DNA of 64,000 nt from CAWCGU01 sp963838095 (GTDB taxonomy: Bacteria; Actinomycetota; Thermoleophilia; Solirubrobacterales; 70-9), in assembly GCA_963838095.1 (NCBI GenBank), contig CAWIPO010000009.1:186001-250000 (forward strand), written 5' to 3'. The notes under the pieces were generated by a model. It was given only the letters and a program-made list of their open reading frames with translations, had not been told where the DNA came from and ran no database searches. This document shows, in pieces, positions 1-8,937 of the stretch (position 1 is its first letter; every line of letters begins with the position of its first letter). The position numbers and the translations under genes were made by a program.

Positions 1-2
1 GT

Positions 3-947
3 TGCGGCAAGACGACGACGCTGCGGATGGTCGCCGGGTTCGAGCAGCCGAGCGAGGGGCGGATCTTCCTCGAGGGCGAGCCGGTGGAAGAAGTGCCGCC
101 CTTCAATCGCAACGTCAACACCGTGTTCCAGAGCTACGCGCTGTTCGAGCACCTCGACGTCGCCGAGAACGTCGCCTTCGGGCTGCGGCGGCGCAAGGTC
201 GAGGAGGACGAGATTCGCACCCGGGTCGCGGAAGCGCTGGAGCTGGTGCAGCTGGAGGGGCGCGACAAGTCGAAGCCGAATCAGCTCTCAGGCGGGCAGA
301 AGCAGCGTGTCGCGCTCGCGCGCGCGCTCGTGAACCGCCCCGCCGTGTTGCTGCTCGACGAGCCGCTCGGCGCCCTGGACCTGAAGCTGCGAAAGCAGAT
401 GCAGGTGGAGCTGAAGCAGATCCAGCGCGAGGTCGGGATCACCTTCCTCTACGTCACCCACGACCAGGAAGAGGCGCTGGCGATGTCCGATCGGATCGCC
501 GTGATGGACGGCGGCGTGGTCCAGCAATGCGCGACGCCCGAGGAGATCTACGAGCAGCCGGCGCGCACCTTCGTCGCCGGCTTCATCGGGATCTCGAACC
601 TGCTCGCCTCGACGGTCGAGGACGGCGGCGCGAGGATCCCTGGTGGATCGATCTGCCCCGTCGAGACCCCCGAGGATTGCGGGCAGGGAGACGAGGTCTT
701 CCTCTCGATCAGGCCGGAGAAGATCTTCATCGAGGACATCGATGAGGGCATGTTCGGGGTCGAGGGCGAGGTCGTCGAGCGCGTCTACCTCGGCACGACC
801 ACGCAGCTGATCGTCGAACTGGCGCCGGGAGCCCGCATCGTCGCGCTCGAGCAGAACGTTTCCCGCTCGCGCGCGGAGGACCGCTGGGAGGTCGGCCACA
901 AGGTGAAGCTCGGCTGGCACCCGCGCCACGCGCTGGTGCTGCGGTAG
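3..947 (+). CDS. potA: Polyamine-type ABC transporter ATP-binding protein (5'-truncated)
   Basis: The gene runs off the left edge; the first in-frame codons give the tail of the Walker A motif (CGKTTTLR). The Q-loop (VFQSYALF), signature LSGGQKQR, Walker B VLLLDEPLGALD and switch His (YVTHD) are all present. A C-terminal TOBE_2-type domain with SIRPEKI follows at roughly residues 240-315. This layout is that of PotA-like and other CUT1-type ATPases energising uptake of spermidine/putrescine or related cations. The substrate is inferred from family resemblance and from the nearby class III aminotransferase. The binding protein and permeases should lie to the left, outside the window. Confidence 0.88.
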   Translation, partial: CGKTTTLRMVAGFEQPSEGRIFLEGEPVEEVPPFNRNVNTVFQSYALFEHLDVAENVAFGLRRRKVEEDEIRTRVAEALELVQLEGRDKSKPNQLSGGQKQRVALARALVNRPAVLLLDEPLGALDLKLRKQMQVELKQIQREVGITFLYVTHDQEEALAMSDRIAVMDGGVVQQCATPEEIYEQPARTFVAGFIGISNLLASTVEDGGARIPGGSICPVETPEDCGQGDEVFLSIRPEKIFIEDIDEGMFGVEGEVVERVYLGTTTQLIVELAPGARIVALEQNVSRSRAEDRWEVGHKVKLGWHPRHALVLR

Positions 948-962
948 GCCACCGCTAGTCGC

Positions 963-1037
963 GAACGGCAGCACCGAGGGAGGGCATCTCGGCGCGTTTG
1001 GCGCGAAACTCTCGCTATGCGAGAGAAAAGCGCCAAA
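963..1037 (+). repeat. Hairpin repeat, copy A (13-bp box plus hairpin)
   Basis: The perfect box GAACGGCAGCACC (963-975) is followed by GAGGGAGGGC and, 12 nt later, by a long imperfect hairpin at 997-1037. The outer stem is TTTGGCGC (997-1004) against GCGCCAAA (1030-1037). The inner stem is CTCTCGC (1009-1015) against GCGAGAG (1019-1025), with a TAT loop. The ATG of the downstream hydratase gene (1017) begins in that loop. No T-run follows, so this is not a standard terminator. The same box recurs at 1849, 2023 (inverted) and 35184 (inverted), with a one-mismatch form at 56816. Confidence 0.8.
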
Positions 1038-1823
1038 TCGCCCGGGATCGGGATCGAACGTCATGGCGCGGTTCTGGAGCTGACGATCGACCGGCCGCCT
1101 GCGAATGCGGTCGATTCCGAGACCAGCAGAGCGATGGGGGAGGCTTTCATTGCTTTCCGCGACGACGCCGAGCTGCGGGTGGCGATCGTCACCGGCGCGG
1201 GCGAGCGCTTCTTCTCCGCGGGCTGGGACCTGAAGGCCTACGCAGCCGGCGACCCGGGGGATCCGGAGGCGTTCGGCCCGGGCGGGCTGGCCGGGTTGAC
1301 CGAGCTCTTCGACCTCGACAAGCCCGTGATCGCAGCGGTCAACGGCTACGCGGCGGGCGGCGGGTTCGAGCTCGCCCTCGCCTGCGATCTGGCCGTCGCC
1401 GTGCCCGATGCCCGCTTCTCGTTGCCGGAGGTGAAGCTGGGCCTGGTCCCGGACTCGGGCGGGATCTTCCGGCTCGCGCGCCGGATGCCGCCGGCGCTGG
1501 CCCGCGAGCTGCTGCTGACCGGGAGGCCGATCGATGCGACCGAGGCGGCGCGCTGGGGGATCGTCAACCGCGTCGTCGAGCGCGAGCGGCTGCTGGAGGA
1601 GGCGCGGGCCCTGGCGGCCGAGATCGAGGCCGCCGCACCGCTGGCAACGCGGGCGGTGAAGGCGATCCTCGCGGCGACCGAGCAGATGAGCGTCGAGGAA
1701 GCATTCGCCGCGCTTCGCGACGGCAGCATCCCCGCGTACGATCGAGCGATGGCGTCGGCCGACGCCGAGGAGGGAGCGCAGGCCTTCGCCGAAGGCCGCC
1801 CGCCCGTGTGGCGGGGCGAATGA
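1017..1823 (+). CDS. Enoyl-CoA hydratase/isomerase family, CaiD-like
   Basis: A 268-residue crotonase-fold protein. The N-terminal motif SAGWDLKA, the oxyanion-hole segment GYAAGGGFELALACD with its catalytic-position Glu, and LPEVKLGLVPDSGG are typical of the carnitinyl-CoA dehydratase (CaiD) branch rather than of generic fatty-acid beta-oxidation hydratases. It probably hydrates or dehydrates a short or polar acyl-CoA in the cytosol. The only in-frame start is ATG at 1017, which lies in the loop of a repeat hairpin; the first seven residues are encoded by the repeat, and no Shine-Dalgarno sequence precedes it. The gene may therefore be leaderless or may have acquired its start from the repeat. 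The substrate is not determinable from sequence. Confidence 0.85.
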   Translation: MREKSAKSPGIGIERHGAVLELTIDRPPANAVDSETSRAMGEAFIAFRDDAELRVAIVTGAGERFFSAGWDLKAYAAGDPGDPEAFGPGGLAGLTELFDLDKPVIAAVNGYAAGGGFELALACDLAVAVPDARFSLPEVKLGLVPDSGGIFRLARRMPPALARELLLTGRPIDATEAARWGIVNRVVERERLLEEARALAAEIEAAAPLATRAVKAILAATEQMSVEEAFAALRDGSIPAYDRAMASADAEEGAQAFAEGRPPVWRGE

Positions 1824-1848
1824 GAGCTGTGGCGCCTGCGACAGTCAC

Positions 1849-2035
1849 GAACGGCAGCACCGAAGGAGGGCACCTGTCGAGTTTTCCGGATTTGGGTCGC
1901 TATCCGACCCTTATCGGGAAAAGTCGGACGACTTGCGACTTGTTGCCGCTATCCGGCAATAACTCGCAAGCCATCAGCCGACCCCGCCTCGCGGGCGGCC
2001 AAACCCGATCCTTGCTGCTCTGGGTGCTGCCGTTC
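1849..2035. repeat. MITE-like palindromic element, copy B (187 bp, perfect 13-bp terminal inverted repeats)
   Basis: The element is bounded by GAACGGCAGCACC (1849-1861) and its exact reverse complement (2023-2035). Inside are two hairpins, each with the loop CTATC. The first pairs TTTTCCG..GGGTCG with CGACCC..CGGGAAAA at 1882-1922. The second pairs CTTGCGA..TTGCCG with CGGCAA..TCGCAAG at 1932-1970. It contains no coding capacity and fills the gap between two convergent genes. The stop codon of the oxidoreductase to the right (2034-2036) overlaps the right terminal repeat. Confidence 0.8.
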
Positions 2036-3695
2036 AGTCCTGCCGGGCGCCGACGGGCTCCGCGCCGAACCGCGGCCGCAGCTTCCGCCGGAACGCGTCC
2101 CGCCGTCTGTCTCGCAATATCCGCTGCGCCGCGTTGTGCCCCGACGCCGCCATCACGCCGCCGCCGGGGTGCGTCCCCGCTCCGCACAGATACAGCCCGG
2201 CCACCGGCGTCGCGTAGCGCGCCATCGCCGGCGAGGGGCGCATGAATGCCATCTGGTCGAGGCCCTGCTCGCCCTGGAAGATCGAGCCGCCCTGCAGCCC
2301 GAAGATGCGCTCGAGGTCCGGCGGCGCGAGCACCTCGTAGTTGAGGATCGCACCGGGGACATTGGGCGCGTAGCGCCCGACCATGTCGAAGCAGCGCTTG
2401 GCATATGCCTCACGATCGCCCTCGGCCCAGTCCTCCTCCGCGTGCGGGCCGTACTGGGTGAACATCGTCATCACCGTCGTCCCGTCATCGGTCAGCGTCG
2501 GGTCGAGCGAGGTCGGCACCTCGACCTCGACGTACGGCTCGGCCGCGGGGCGGCCCAGCGTTGCGTCCTGCCACGCCCGCTCCAGGTAGTCGATCGACGG
2601 AGCGAGCGCGAAGCTCGTGTGAAGCAGCGCCTGCGCTTCCTCGTCCGAGACTCCCTCGTAGCGCGGCGGCTCCGAGAGCACGCAGTTGATCTTCACCGAT
2701 CCTCCGCGGCTGCGCCAGCGGCGTATGTCCTCGACGACCTCGTCGGGGAAATGATCGGCGCCGGCGAGATCGAGCACCGTCGTTCTCGGGTGTGCTCCCG
2801 AGGCGACGATCGGGGCGCGAAGCTGCTCGCCGTCGGCGAGCGTCACTCCGATCGTGCGCCCGCCCTCGATATCGATCGAGGCCACCTCGGCGTCGGTGCG
2901 GATCGTCGCGCCGGCCACGCGGGCGCTGGCGGCGATCGCCTGCGAGATCGCGCCCATCCCGCCCTTCACGTGACCCCAGGCGCCGGGGACCCCATCGAGC
3001 TCCCCCAACCAATGGTGCAGCAGGTTGTAGGCGGTGCCGGGCGTGCGCGGACCGGCCCACACACCGACCACGCCGGTGGAAGCGTAGGCGCCCTTGATCA
3101 CGTCCGACTCGAACCACTCGTCGAGCAGGTCGCCCACCGACATCGTCATCACGCGGTAGAGCTCATGGAGCTCTCGCTCCGAGAGCCCCGCGATCCGGCC
3201 TGCCTCTCGCAGCAGCTCGAGCACGTCGCCGGGGCGCTTCGAGCCGAGCGCGGGCGGCGGCTTCATCATCATCGGCGCGAAGAACTTCGACATCCCGGTG
3301 AACATGCGCTCGAAGCGCGGATACGCCGCGGCGTCCGGCGGCGAATGCGCGGCGATCGACTCGCACGTCTCGTTCTCGCCGTCGTAGAAGAAGATCGGCC
3401 GCCCTTCGGGCGACATGGTCGCGAAGCCGGGATCGAGGCGGATCGGCTCGTAGCCGAACTCGCGCAGGTGCAGGTCGGCGACGACCTTTGGCTGCAGCAT
3501 CGAGACCACGTATGAGGCGCGCGAGACGCGCTGGCCGGGCCACAGCTCCTCGGTCACGCAGGCCCCGCCCAGGATCGGGCGGCGCTCGAGGATGCAGACC
3601 CGCATGCCGGCCCGCGCCAGGTAGGCGCCGGCGGTGAGCCCGTTGTGCCCTCCGCCGACGACGATCGCGTCGAATACGTGTCCGTTGCTGCTCAT
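2034..3695 (-). CDS. FAD-dependent oxidoreductase of the phytoene desaturase/PYROXD2 family
   Basis: A 553-residue protein with an N-terminal Rossmann FAD motif (DAIVVGGGHNGLTAGAYLA, then LERR about 30 residues on). A C-terminal FAD-contact segment contains GLYLCGAGTHPGGGV. Length and both motifs match the CrtI-like PYROXD2 group, which includes enzymes of unknown substrate; no neighbouring carotenoid synthase genes are seen, so carotenoid desaturation is not implied. It lies 62 bp downstream of, and co-oriented with, a class III aminotransferase, suggesting joint use in amine or amino-alcohol catabolism (inference). The stop codon is inside the terminal repeat of the hairpin element at 1849-2035. 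Confidence 0.86.
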   Translation of the reverse strand: MSSNGHVFDAIVVGGGHNGLTAGAYLARAGMRVCILERRPILGGACVTEELWPGQRVSRASYVVSMLQPKVVADLHLREFGYEPIRLDPGFATMSPEGRPIFFYDGENETCESIAAHSPPDAAAYPRFERMFTGMSKFFAPMMMKPPPALGSKRPGDVLELLREAGRIAGLSERELHELYRVMTMSVGDLLDEWFESDVIKGAYASTGVVGVWAGPRTPGTAYNLLHHWLGELDGVPGAWGHVKGGMGAISQAIAASARVAGATIRTDAEVASIDIEGGRTIGVTLADGEQLRAPIVASGAHPRTTVLDLAGADHFPDEVVEDIRRWRSRGGSVKINCVLSEPPRYEGVSDEEAQALLHTSFALAPSIDYLERAWQDATLGRPAAEPYVEVEVPTSLDPTLTDDGTTVMTMFTQYGPHAEEDWAEGDREAYAKRCFDMVGRYAPNVPGAILNYEVLAPPDLERIFGLQGGSIFQGEQGLDQMAFMRPSPAMARYATPVAGLYLCGAGTHPGGGVMAASGHNAAQRILRDRRRDAFRRKLRPRFGAEPVGARQD

Positions 3696-3757
3696 CTCTC
3701 TCTACCTTCCGCCGCGACCACCGCGGCCTCCGCGTCGGGCGGCGCTTGATGTCGCCA

Positions 3758-5212
3758 TCAGGCCGCCACTCCCATTTGCTCGCCGGCCTCGCTCAGCGCC
3801 TGGCCGAGGATGCATGCGATCTCGTCGAATTCCTCCTGTCCCGCCACCAGCGGCGGCGAGATCTGAATCACCGGGTCGCCGCGATCGTCGGCGCGGCAGA
3901 TCAATCCCAGCTCGAACAGCCGCGGCGACAGAAACCCGCGCAGGAGCTTGTCGCACTCCGGCCCGCTGAAGCTCGCGCGAGTGCGCTTGTCGCGCACCAG
4001 CTCCAGTGCGAGGAAGAAGCCGGCGCCGCGCAGGTCGCCGACGATCGGCAGCTCCAGCAGTGGCTCCAGCGTCGCCCGCAGCTCGCCCTCGGTCGCGCGA
4101 ACGTGCTCGACGATCCCCTCCCGGCGCAGGATCTCGATGTTCTTCAGCGCCACCGCGGCCCCGACCGGGTGCCCGCCGAACGTCATCCCGTGGGTGTACA
4201 TGGCGCCCGGCTCGGCGAACGGCTCGAACACGCGGTCGGACGCGATCATCGCCCCGATCGCGGCGTACCCGGACGACAGGCCCTTGGCCGTCGTGATCAC
4301 GTCGGGCTCGATCCCGTAGCGCTCGGATGCGAACCAGTGGCCGATGCGGCCGAAGCCGGTGATCGTCTCGTCGGCGACCAGCAGGATCCCGTGGCGGTCG
4401 CAGATCTCCCGCACGCCTGGGAAGTAGCCGGCCGGGGGAGTGAAGGAGCCGCCCGCGTTCTGGACCGGCTCGGCGATCATCATCGCCACCGTTTCCGGCC
4501 CGGCGCTCGCGATCGCCGCCTCGAGCTCGGCGAGCAGGAAGGCGGTGAACTCCGCCTCGCTCTCGCCCGCCGGGCGGTGGAAGCTGTTCGTGTTCGAGAC
4601 GTGCAGGACATCGGGGACCAGCGGCTCGAACGGCGTCGTCAGCGACGGGATGTTGGTGATCGACAGCGCCCCCATCGTGGTCCCGTGATAGGCGACGCGA
4701 CGCCCGATCACCTTCCAGCGGCGCTCCCCGCGAGCGGCGTGGTACTGCTTTGCGAGCTTCCACGCGGACTCGACGGCCTCGCTGCCGCCCGAGACCAGGA
4801 AGACGCGGTTGAGGTCGCCGGGAGCGAGCGCGGCGAGCTCGGACGCGAGCTCGATCGAGCGCGGGTGGGCGAATGTCCAGTTGGAGTAGAACGGCAGCTC
4901 GCGCATCTGCGCCGCGGCCGCCGCGCCGATCTCCTCGCCGTAGCTGTAGCCGACGTTGACCGCGAACAGCCCCGAGAGGCCGTCGAGGTAGCGCCTGCCT
5001 TCGAGGTCCCAGACGTAGCAGCCCTCGCCGCGGGTGATCACCTGCAGCCGCTCGGGGGAGTCGAACCCGCCCATCGGCGTGAAGTGCAGCCACAGGTGCC
5101 GCAGCGCGTGGCGCTTCAGGTTTCGATGGCCGTTAAAGGCGGGATCGCCTGAGGAGAGGGGCCTGTCCGCGACCGATTCAGGGGTCGGCGTCGCTGACTG
5201 GATCGGTCCCAC
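3758..5212 (-). CDS. Class III (omega) aminotransferase, PLP-dependent
   Basis: 484 residues, the normal length for subgroup II omega-transaminases. Visible motifs are the PLP phosphate-binding SGGSEAVESAWKLA, the aromatic-stacking YHGTT, the cofactor Asp in ILLVADETITGFGR, and the Schiff-base Lys in TTAKGLSSGYAAIGA. The C-terminal fold segment with GLICRADDRGDPVIQISPPL is complete. It transfers amino groups from amines or omega-amino acids to pyruvate or oxoglutarate in the cytosol. With the PotA-like ATPase and the downstream FAD oxidase it may form a polyamine or diamine degradation set; this is contextual inference. The first gene of a two-gene leftward operon. Confidence 0.9.
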   Translation of the reverse strand: MGPIQSATPTPESVADRPLSSGDPAFNGHRNLKRHALRHLWLHFTPMGGFDSPERLQVITRGEGCYVWDLEGRRYLDGLSGLFAVNVGYSYGEEIGAAAAAQMRELPFYSNWTFAHPRSIELASELAALAPGDLNRVFLVSGGSEAVESAWKLAKQYHAARGERRWKVIGRRVAYHGTTMGALSITNIPSLTTPFEPLVPDVLHVSNTNSFHRPAGESEAEFTAFLLAELEAAIASAGPETVAMMIAEPVQNAGGSFTPPAGYFPGVREICDRHGILLVADETITGFGRIGHWFASERYGIEPDVITTAKGLSSGYAAIGAMIASDRVFEPFAEPGAMYTHGMTFGGHPVGAAVALKNIEILRREGIVEHVRATEGELRATLEPLLELPIVGDLRGAGFFLALELVRDKRTRASFSGPECDKLLRGFLSPRLFELGLICRADDRGDPVIQISPPLVAGQEEFDEIACILGQALSEAGEQMGVAA

Positions 5213-5244
5213 CAGCCAAGGATATCATGCGGCTGACTACAAAG

Positions 5245-5631
5245 TCAGGACGGTGCGGGCGCGTAGCGGTGGTGGATCGCCAGCGCGTTGCCGTCCGGGT
5301 CCGCGAAGAACGCCTGGAAGCAGACCCCGGAGTCAAGGGTGTCGCCCTCGAAGGCGACGCCGCGAGACTCGAGCTCGGCGCGGGCGGCTTCGAAGTCCTC
5401 GACGTGAAGCTCGATCGGATGGTTGTTGGCTCGGAACTCCATCCCGAACGCGTCGGATTGCATCACCGCGATCGTCAGGTTGCCGGTCTCGAACTCTGCC
5501 GCCGGCATGTCGCCCCAGCGCTTGGACTCGGGCAGGCCGAGCACGCCGCCGTAGAACTGGACCGCGCGCTCGAAGTCCTCGGTGGCCACGCAGAGGAAGT
5601 CGGTGCCGGTGATCAGGGGTGTTGGGGTCAT
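5245..5631 (-). CDS. VOC-family (glyoxalase/bleomycin resistance-like) protein
   Basis: 128 residues with the paired beta-alpha-beta-beta-beta modules of the vicinal-oxygen-chelate fold. The N-terminal half begins TDFLCVATEDFERAVQFYGGVLGL and the C-terminal half ends with FADPDGNALAIHHRY. Such single-domain proteins dimerise to form metal sites and act as dioxygenases, glyoxalases or resistance proteins. No substrate can be assigned. It is divergent from dinB across about 100 bp, and its promoter probably lies beside the LexA box. Confidence 0.85.
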   Translation of the reverse strand: MTPTPLITGTDFLCVATEDFERAVQFYGGVLGLPESKRWGDMPAAEFETGNLTIAVMQSDAFGMEFRANNHPIELHVEDFEAARAELESRGVAFEGDTLDSGVCFQAFFADPDGNALAIHHRYAPAPS

Positions 5632-5725
5632 CGATCGCTCCTTCGGTCGTTGGCTATCAGCTCCGCACGTGGTTAGACCTCCGTGCGCAGCGAAACTGAT
5701 CGCAGTTTGACGTACGCCACGTGTG

Positions 5726-5739
5726 CGAACATACGTTCG
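5726..5739 (+). promoter_or_regulatory. LexA/SOS box at the dinB start
   Basis: CGAACATACGTTCG is a perfect palindromic fit to the actinobacterial LexA operator (CGAAC-N4-GTTCG). Its last base is the first base of the preferred GTG start of dinB at 5739, so bound LexA would block both transcription start and the ribosome-binding region. Confidence 0.85.
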
Positions 5740-6923
5740 TGTCGGGCGAAGCGACGATCCTCCACGCTGACGTCGACGCCTTCTTCGCGTCCGTGGCGCA
5801 GCGAGACGATCCGGCGCTGCGTGGCCGGCCGGTGATCGTTGGCCATGGCGTCGTCCTGGCGGCGAGCTACGAGGCCCGGGCCTACGGAGTCCGCGGTGCG
5901 ATGGGCGGGGCGCGCGCCCGGCGGTTGTGCCCGCACGCCGTTGTGGTCGCGCCGCGGTTCTCCGCCTACACCGAAGCGAGCAGGGCCCTGTTCCGGATCT
6001 TTCGCGAAACCGCGCCCGCGGTCGAAGGGCTGTCGCTGGAGGAGGCTTTCCTCGACGTCCGCGGCCTGCGGCACATCTCAGGGACCCCGATCGAGATCGC
6101 CGCTCGCCTGAAAGGCGAGGTCCGCGAGACGGTCGGCCTGCCGCTCACGGTCGGCATCGCCAGGACCAAGGTGCTGGCAAAAATGGTCAGCACGGCCGCG
6201 AAGCCCGACGGCCTGCTGCTGATCCGGCCCGAAGAGGAGGTCGCTTTCATGCACCCACTCCCGGTCGAGCGACTGTGGGGCGTCGGCGCCTCCACCGCGC
6301 GCAAGCTCCACCGCCACGGGATCGCAACCGTCGGCGAGCTGGCCCGCCACTCCGAGGCCTACCTCGTCGCGACGCTCGGCCACGCAGCCGGCCGGCACCT
6401 GCACGCGATCGCAAACAACCGCGATCCGCGCCGGGTTCGCTCGGGTGGCAGGCGGCGCTCGTTCGGCGCCCAATCCGCGTTCGGGCGCGGGTCGCGCTCG
6501 CGGGAGCAGATCGACGCGATCGTGATCGAACTCGTCGACCGCGTCACCAGCCGGATGCGAAAGGCGAGGCGGGCCGGGCGGACGGTCCTGCTTCGGCTCC
6601 GCTTCGCCGACTTCACCCGAGCGAGCCGCTCCCGCACGCTTCTTCACGCAACGGCGTCGAACGAGCCGATCCTGGGAGCGGCGAGGACTCTGCTCGAGGC
6701 CGCAATCCCGTTGATCGAGCGCCGCGGACTGACGCTGGTCGGAGTGACCGTGACGAACCTCGACCACGTCGGTGCCGGAGTTCAGCTCCCGCTGCCGTTC
6801 AACCGCCGCCAGAGCGCCGCCCTCGACGCCGCAATCGACGAGATCCGTGAGCGCTTCGGGCGAGACGCCGTGTCCAAGCTTGGAAGCGGTTGCTCCGGCC
6901 GGGCTTCACTTCTCTGGCATTGA
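5739..6923 (+). CDS. dinB: DNA polymerase IV (Y-family translesion polymerase)
   Basis: About 394 residues from GTG 5739; an in-frame GTG at 5721 would place the LexA box inside the gene, so the later start is preferred and gives the usual N-terminus just before ILHADVDAFFASV. The palm motifs are the first Asp pair (DVDAFF) and SLEEAFLDV, in which the canonical SxDEA aspartate is Glu. The fingers motif AASYEARAYGV, the HhH segment LPVERLWGVGASTARKLHRHGI and the little-finger domain follow. No clamp-binding peptide is obvious at the C-terminus. It performs error-prone bypass of lesions and should be induced by DNA damage through the overlapping LexA operator. Confidence 0.92.
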   Translation: MSGEATILHADVDAFFASVAQRDDPALRGRPVIVGHGVVLAASYEARAYGVRGAMGGARARRLCPHAVVVAPRFSAYTEASRALFRIFRETAPAVEGLSLEEAFLDVRGLRHISGTPIEIAARLKGEVRETVGLPLTVGIARTKVLAKMVSTAAKPDGLLLIRPEEEVAFMHPLPVERLWGVGASTARKLHRHGIATVGELARHSEAYLVATLGHAAGRHLHAIANNRDPRRVRSGGRRRSFGAQSAFGRGSRSREQIDAIVIELVDRVTSRMRKARRAGRTVLLRLRFADFTRASRSRTLLHATASNEPILGAARTLLEAAIPLIERRGLTLVGVTVTNLDHVGAGVQLPLPFNRRQSAALDAAIDEIRERFGRDAVSKLGSGCSGRASLLWH

Positions 6924-7032
6924 GGACAGATCCTGGCCTAATTGGCCCGTAGCGTCCTCTCGGTAACTTGTCTATCGAGGCTCTGCGCTGAAGATGAGTT
7001 TGCTGCCGCGGGTAAGTCACAAGGAACATCAG

Positions 7033-8049
7033 ATGACAAACAACGCCAACAGCTCTGTTGCACAAGCGCCGCTGGCGGTCGAGGCCACCGGGCTTGCGAA
7101 GTCGTTCGGGAAGGTGAAGGCGGTGGACGGCGTCGACCTCGCCGTCCGTAGAGGCTCGGTGTACGGCGTGCTCGGCCCCAACGGTGCCGGGAAGACGACC
7201 ACGATCAAGATGCTTGCGACGCTGCTGCGCCCCGACGCCGGCTCCGCCCGGGTGCTCGGGCACGACATCGTCAAGGAAGCCGATTCGGTGCGTGAGCTGG
7301 TCAGCCTCACCGGCCAGCTCGCGTCGGTCGACGAGGATCTCAGCGGCTGGGAGAACCTCGTGCTGATCGGCCGCCTCGTCGGACTGAGGCGCGCAGCAGC
7401 GAAGGCACGCGCCACCGAGCTGCTCGAGGCGTTCGGCATCGCCGACGCCGCCGGCAGGCTGGTGAAGAACTACTCCGGCGGGATGCGACGCCGGCTCGAC
7501 ATCGCCGCCAGCATCGTCGTCACGCCGCGGCTGATGTTCATGGACGAGCCGACCACGGGGCTCGATCCCCGCTCCCGCAACCAGGTGTGGGACATCATCC
7601 GCTCCTTGGTCGCCGAAGGGACGACGATCCTGCTCTGCACCCAGTACCTCGACGAGGCGGACCAACTCGCCGAGGGGATCGCGGTTATCGATCACGGCAA
7701 GGTGATCGCCGAGGGAACCCCGGGCCAGCTGAAGGCGTCCGTAGGCTCGGGCGCGCTGCATGTGCGGCTGCTCGATCCCCAGCAGCGACCCGAGGCCGAG
7801 CGGGTCCTCGAGCGCGAAATCGGCTCGGTCCACCTCGAGCCTGACCCCGCCGCACTCTCGGTCTCGTGCGCCGATGCCGATCGCGGCGCCGAGGCGGTTG
7901 CGGAGCTGGCGCGATCAGGCGTGCGCATCGCCGACTTCTCCGTCGGGCAGCCGAGCCTGGACGAGGTGTTCCTGGCGCTGACCGGGCGTCCGGCCGAGGA
8001 CCAGGACGCAGAGGAAGCTTTCGATCCCCGAGAGGAGCAGGCGGCATGA
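7033..8049 (+). CDS. ABC-2 type exporter ATP-binding protein, DrrA-like
   Basis: 338 residues from ATG 7033, chosen because AAGGA lies 7 nt upstream; an in-frame ATG at 6994 has no such site. Walker [11 protein letters not shown], signature [12 protein letters not shown], Walker [13 protein letters not shown] and the H-loop region, here [14 protein letters not shown] with Gln in place of the usual His, match the daunorubicin-resistance DrrA group, which carries this TQYLDEAD variant. The C-terminal extension (about residues 220-330) is the DrrA-type assembly domain. The stop overlaps the permease start in ATGA, so the two are translationally coupled. Probably exports a hydrophobic compound or lipid; the substrate is unknown. 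Confidence 0.9.
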   Translation: MTNNANSSVAQAPLAVEATGLAKSFGKVKAVDGVDLAVRRGSVYGVLGPNGAGKTTTIKMLATLLRPDAGSARVLGHDIVKEADSVRELVSLTGQLASVDEDLSGWENLVLIGRLVGLRRAAAKARATELLEAFGIADAAGRLVKNYSGGMRRRLDIAASIVVTPRLMFMDEPTTGLDPRSRNQVWDIIRSLVAEGTTILLCTQYLDEADQLAEGIAVIDHGKVIAEGTPGQLKASVGSGALHVRLLDPQQRPEAERVLEREIGSVHLEPDPAALSVSCADADRGAEAVAELARSGVRIADFSVGQPSLDEVFLALTGRPAEDQDAEEAFDPREEQAA

Positions 8050-8891
8050 GCACCCCGGCGACTCAGGCCCAGGCATCTGGAATCTACGACGAGGTTGCAC
8101 TGCGAAAGGCGCTGGCATCGACGCCGCGCCCGCCGCGGGCAAGCAGGGTCGCGGCCGTCCTCGCCTTCGCCTGGCGCGGGATGCTGAAGGTCAAGCACGT
8201 CCCCGAGCAGCTGGTCGACGCGACGATCTCGCCGGTGATGTTCGTGCTCATGTTCACCTACATCTTCGGTGGTGCGATCGCCGGCTCCACCGGTGAGTAC
8301 CTCGAGTACATCCTCCCCGGGTTGCTCGTGATGTCGGTTCTGTTCACGACGGTCTACTCCGGCGTCGCGTTGAACACGGACCTGACAAGGGGCGTCGTCG
8401 ACCGCTTCCGCTCGTTGCCGATCTGGAAGCCGGCGCCGCTGGTCGGGGCACTGCTCGGCGACAGCGCCCGCTACGTGCTCGGCGGGACCGTGATCATCGT
8501 CCTCGGCGTGATCCTCGGGTATCGGCCCGACGCCGGAATCGAAGGCGTGCTCGCGGCGCTCGCGCTCACCGTCGTCTTCGCCTTCGGCCTCTCGTGGGTG
8601 TTCACCACACTCGGGCTGGTGCTGCGCTCGCCGAACGCGGTGATGAACGCCGGCTTCATAGCCATCTTCCCGCTCACCTTCCTCAGCAACGTGTTCGTCG
8701 ACCCCGACACGCTGCCGGCGGGGCTGGAAGCATTCGTGAACGCGAACCCGATCTCGGTGCTCGCGACCGCGGCACGCGGGCTGATGGAGGGGAACCCGGT
8801 GGGATCGGAGATCGCGATCTCGCTCGCGGTGGCGGCGGGCCTGACCGCGGTGTTCCTGCCGCTGACCACGCGTCTCTATCGCAGCCGCTGA
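8046..8891 (+). CDS. ABC-2 type exporter permease, DrrB-like
   Basis: 281 residues with a cytoplasmic N-terminus and about six hydrophobic segments from roughly residue 60. The conserved ABC-2 features are [36 protein letters not shown] and the late segment [32 protein letters not shown]. It dimerises and forms the membrane channel for the ATPase encoded immediately upstream, to which it is coupled by ATGA overlap. Confidence 0.9.
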   Translation: MSTPATQAQASGIYDEVALRKALASTPRPPRASRVAAVLAFAWRGMLKVKHVPEQLVDATISPVMFVLMFTYIFGGAIAGSTGEYLEYILPGLLVMSVLFTTVYSGVALNTDLTRGVVDRFRSLPIWKPAPLVGALLGDSARYVLGGTVIIVLGVILGYRPDAGIEGVLAALALTVVFAFGLSWVFTTLGLVLRSPNAVMNAGFIAIFPLTFLSNVFVDPDTLPAGLEAFVNANPISVLATAARGLMEGNPVGSEIAISLAVAAGLTAVFLPLTTRLYRSR

Positions 8892-8937
8892 TCGGAGACT
8901 CGACACCGGGCGTCGCGAGTGATAGAGATCACGTGCG

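Noticed and set aside
1882..1970. Tandem hairpins resembling a CRISPR repeat pair
   Set aside because: Two different stems with a shared loop sequence but no constant repeat or variable spacers, and no cas genes; they belong to the repeat element.
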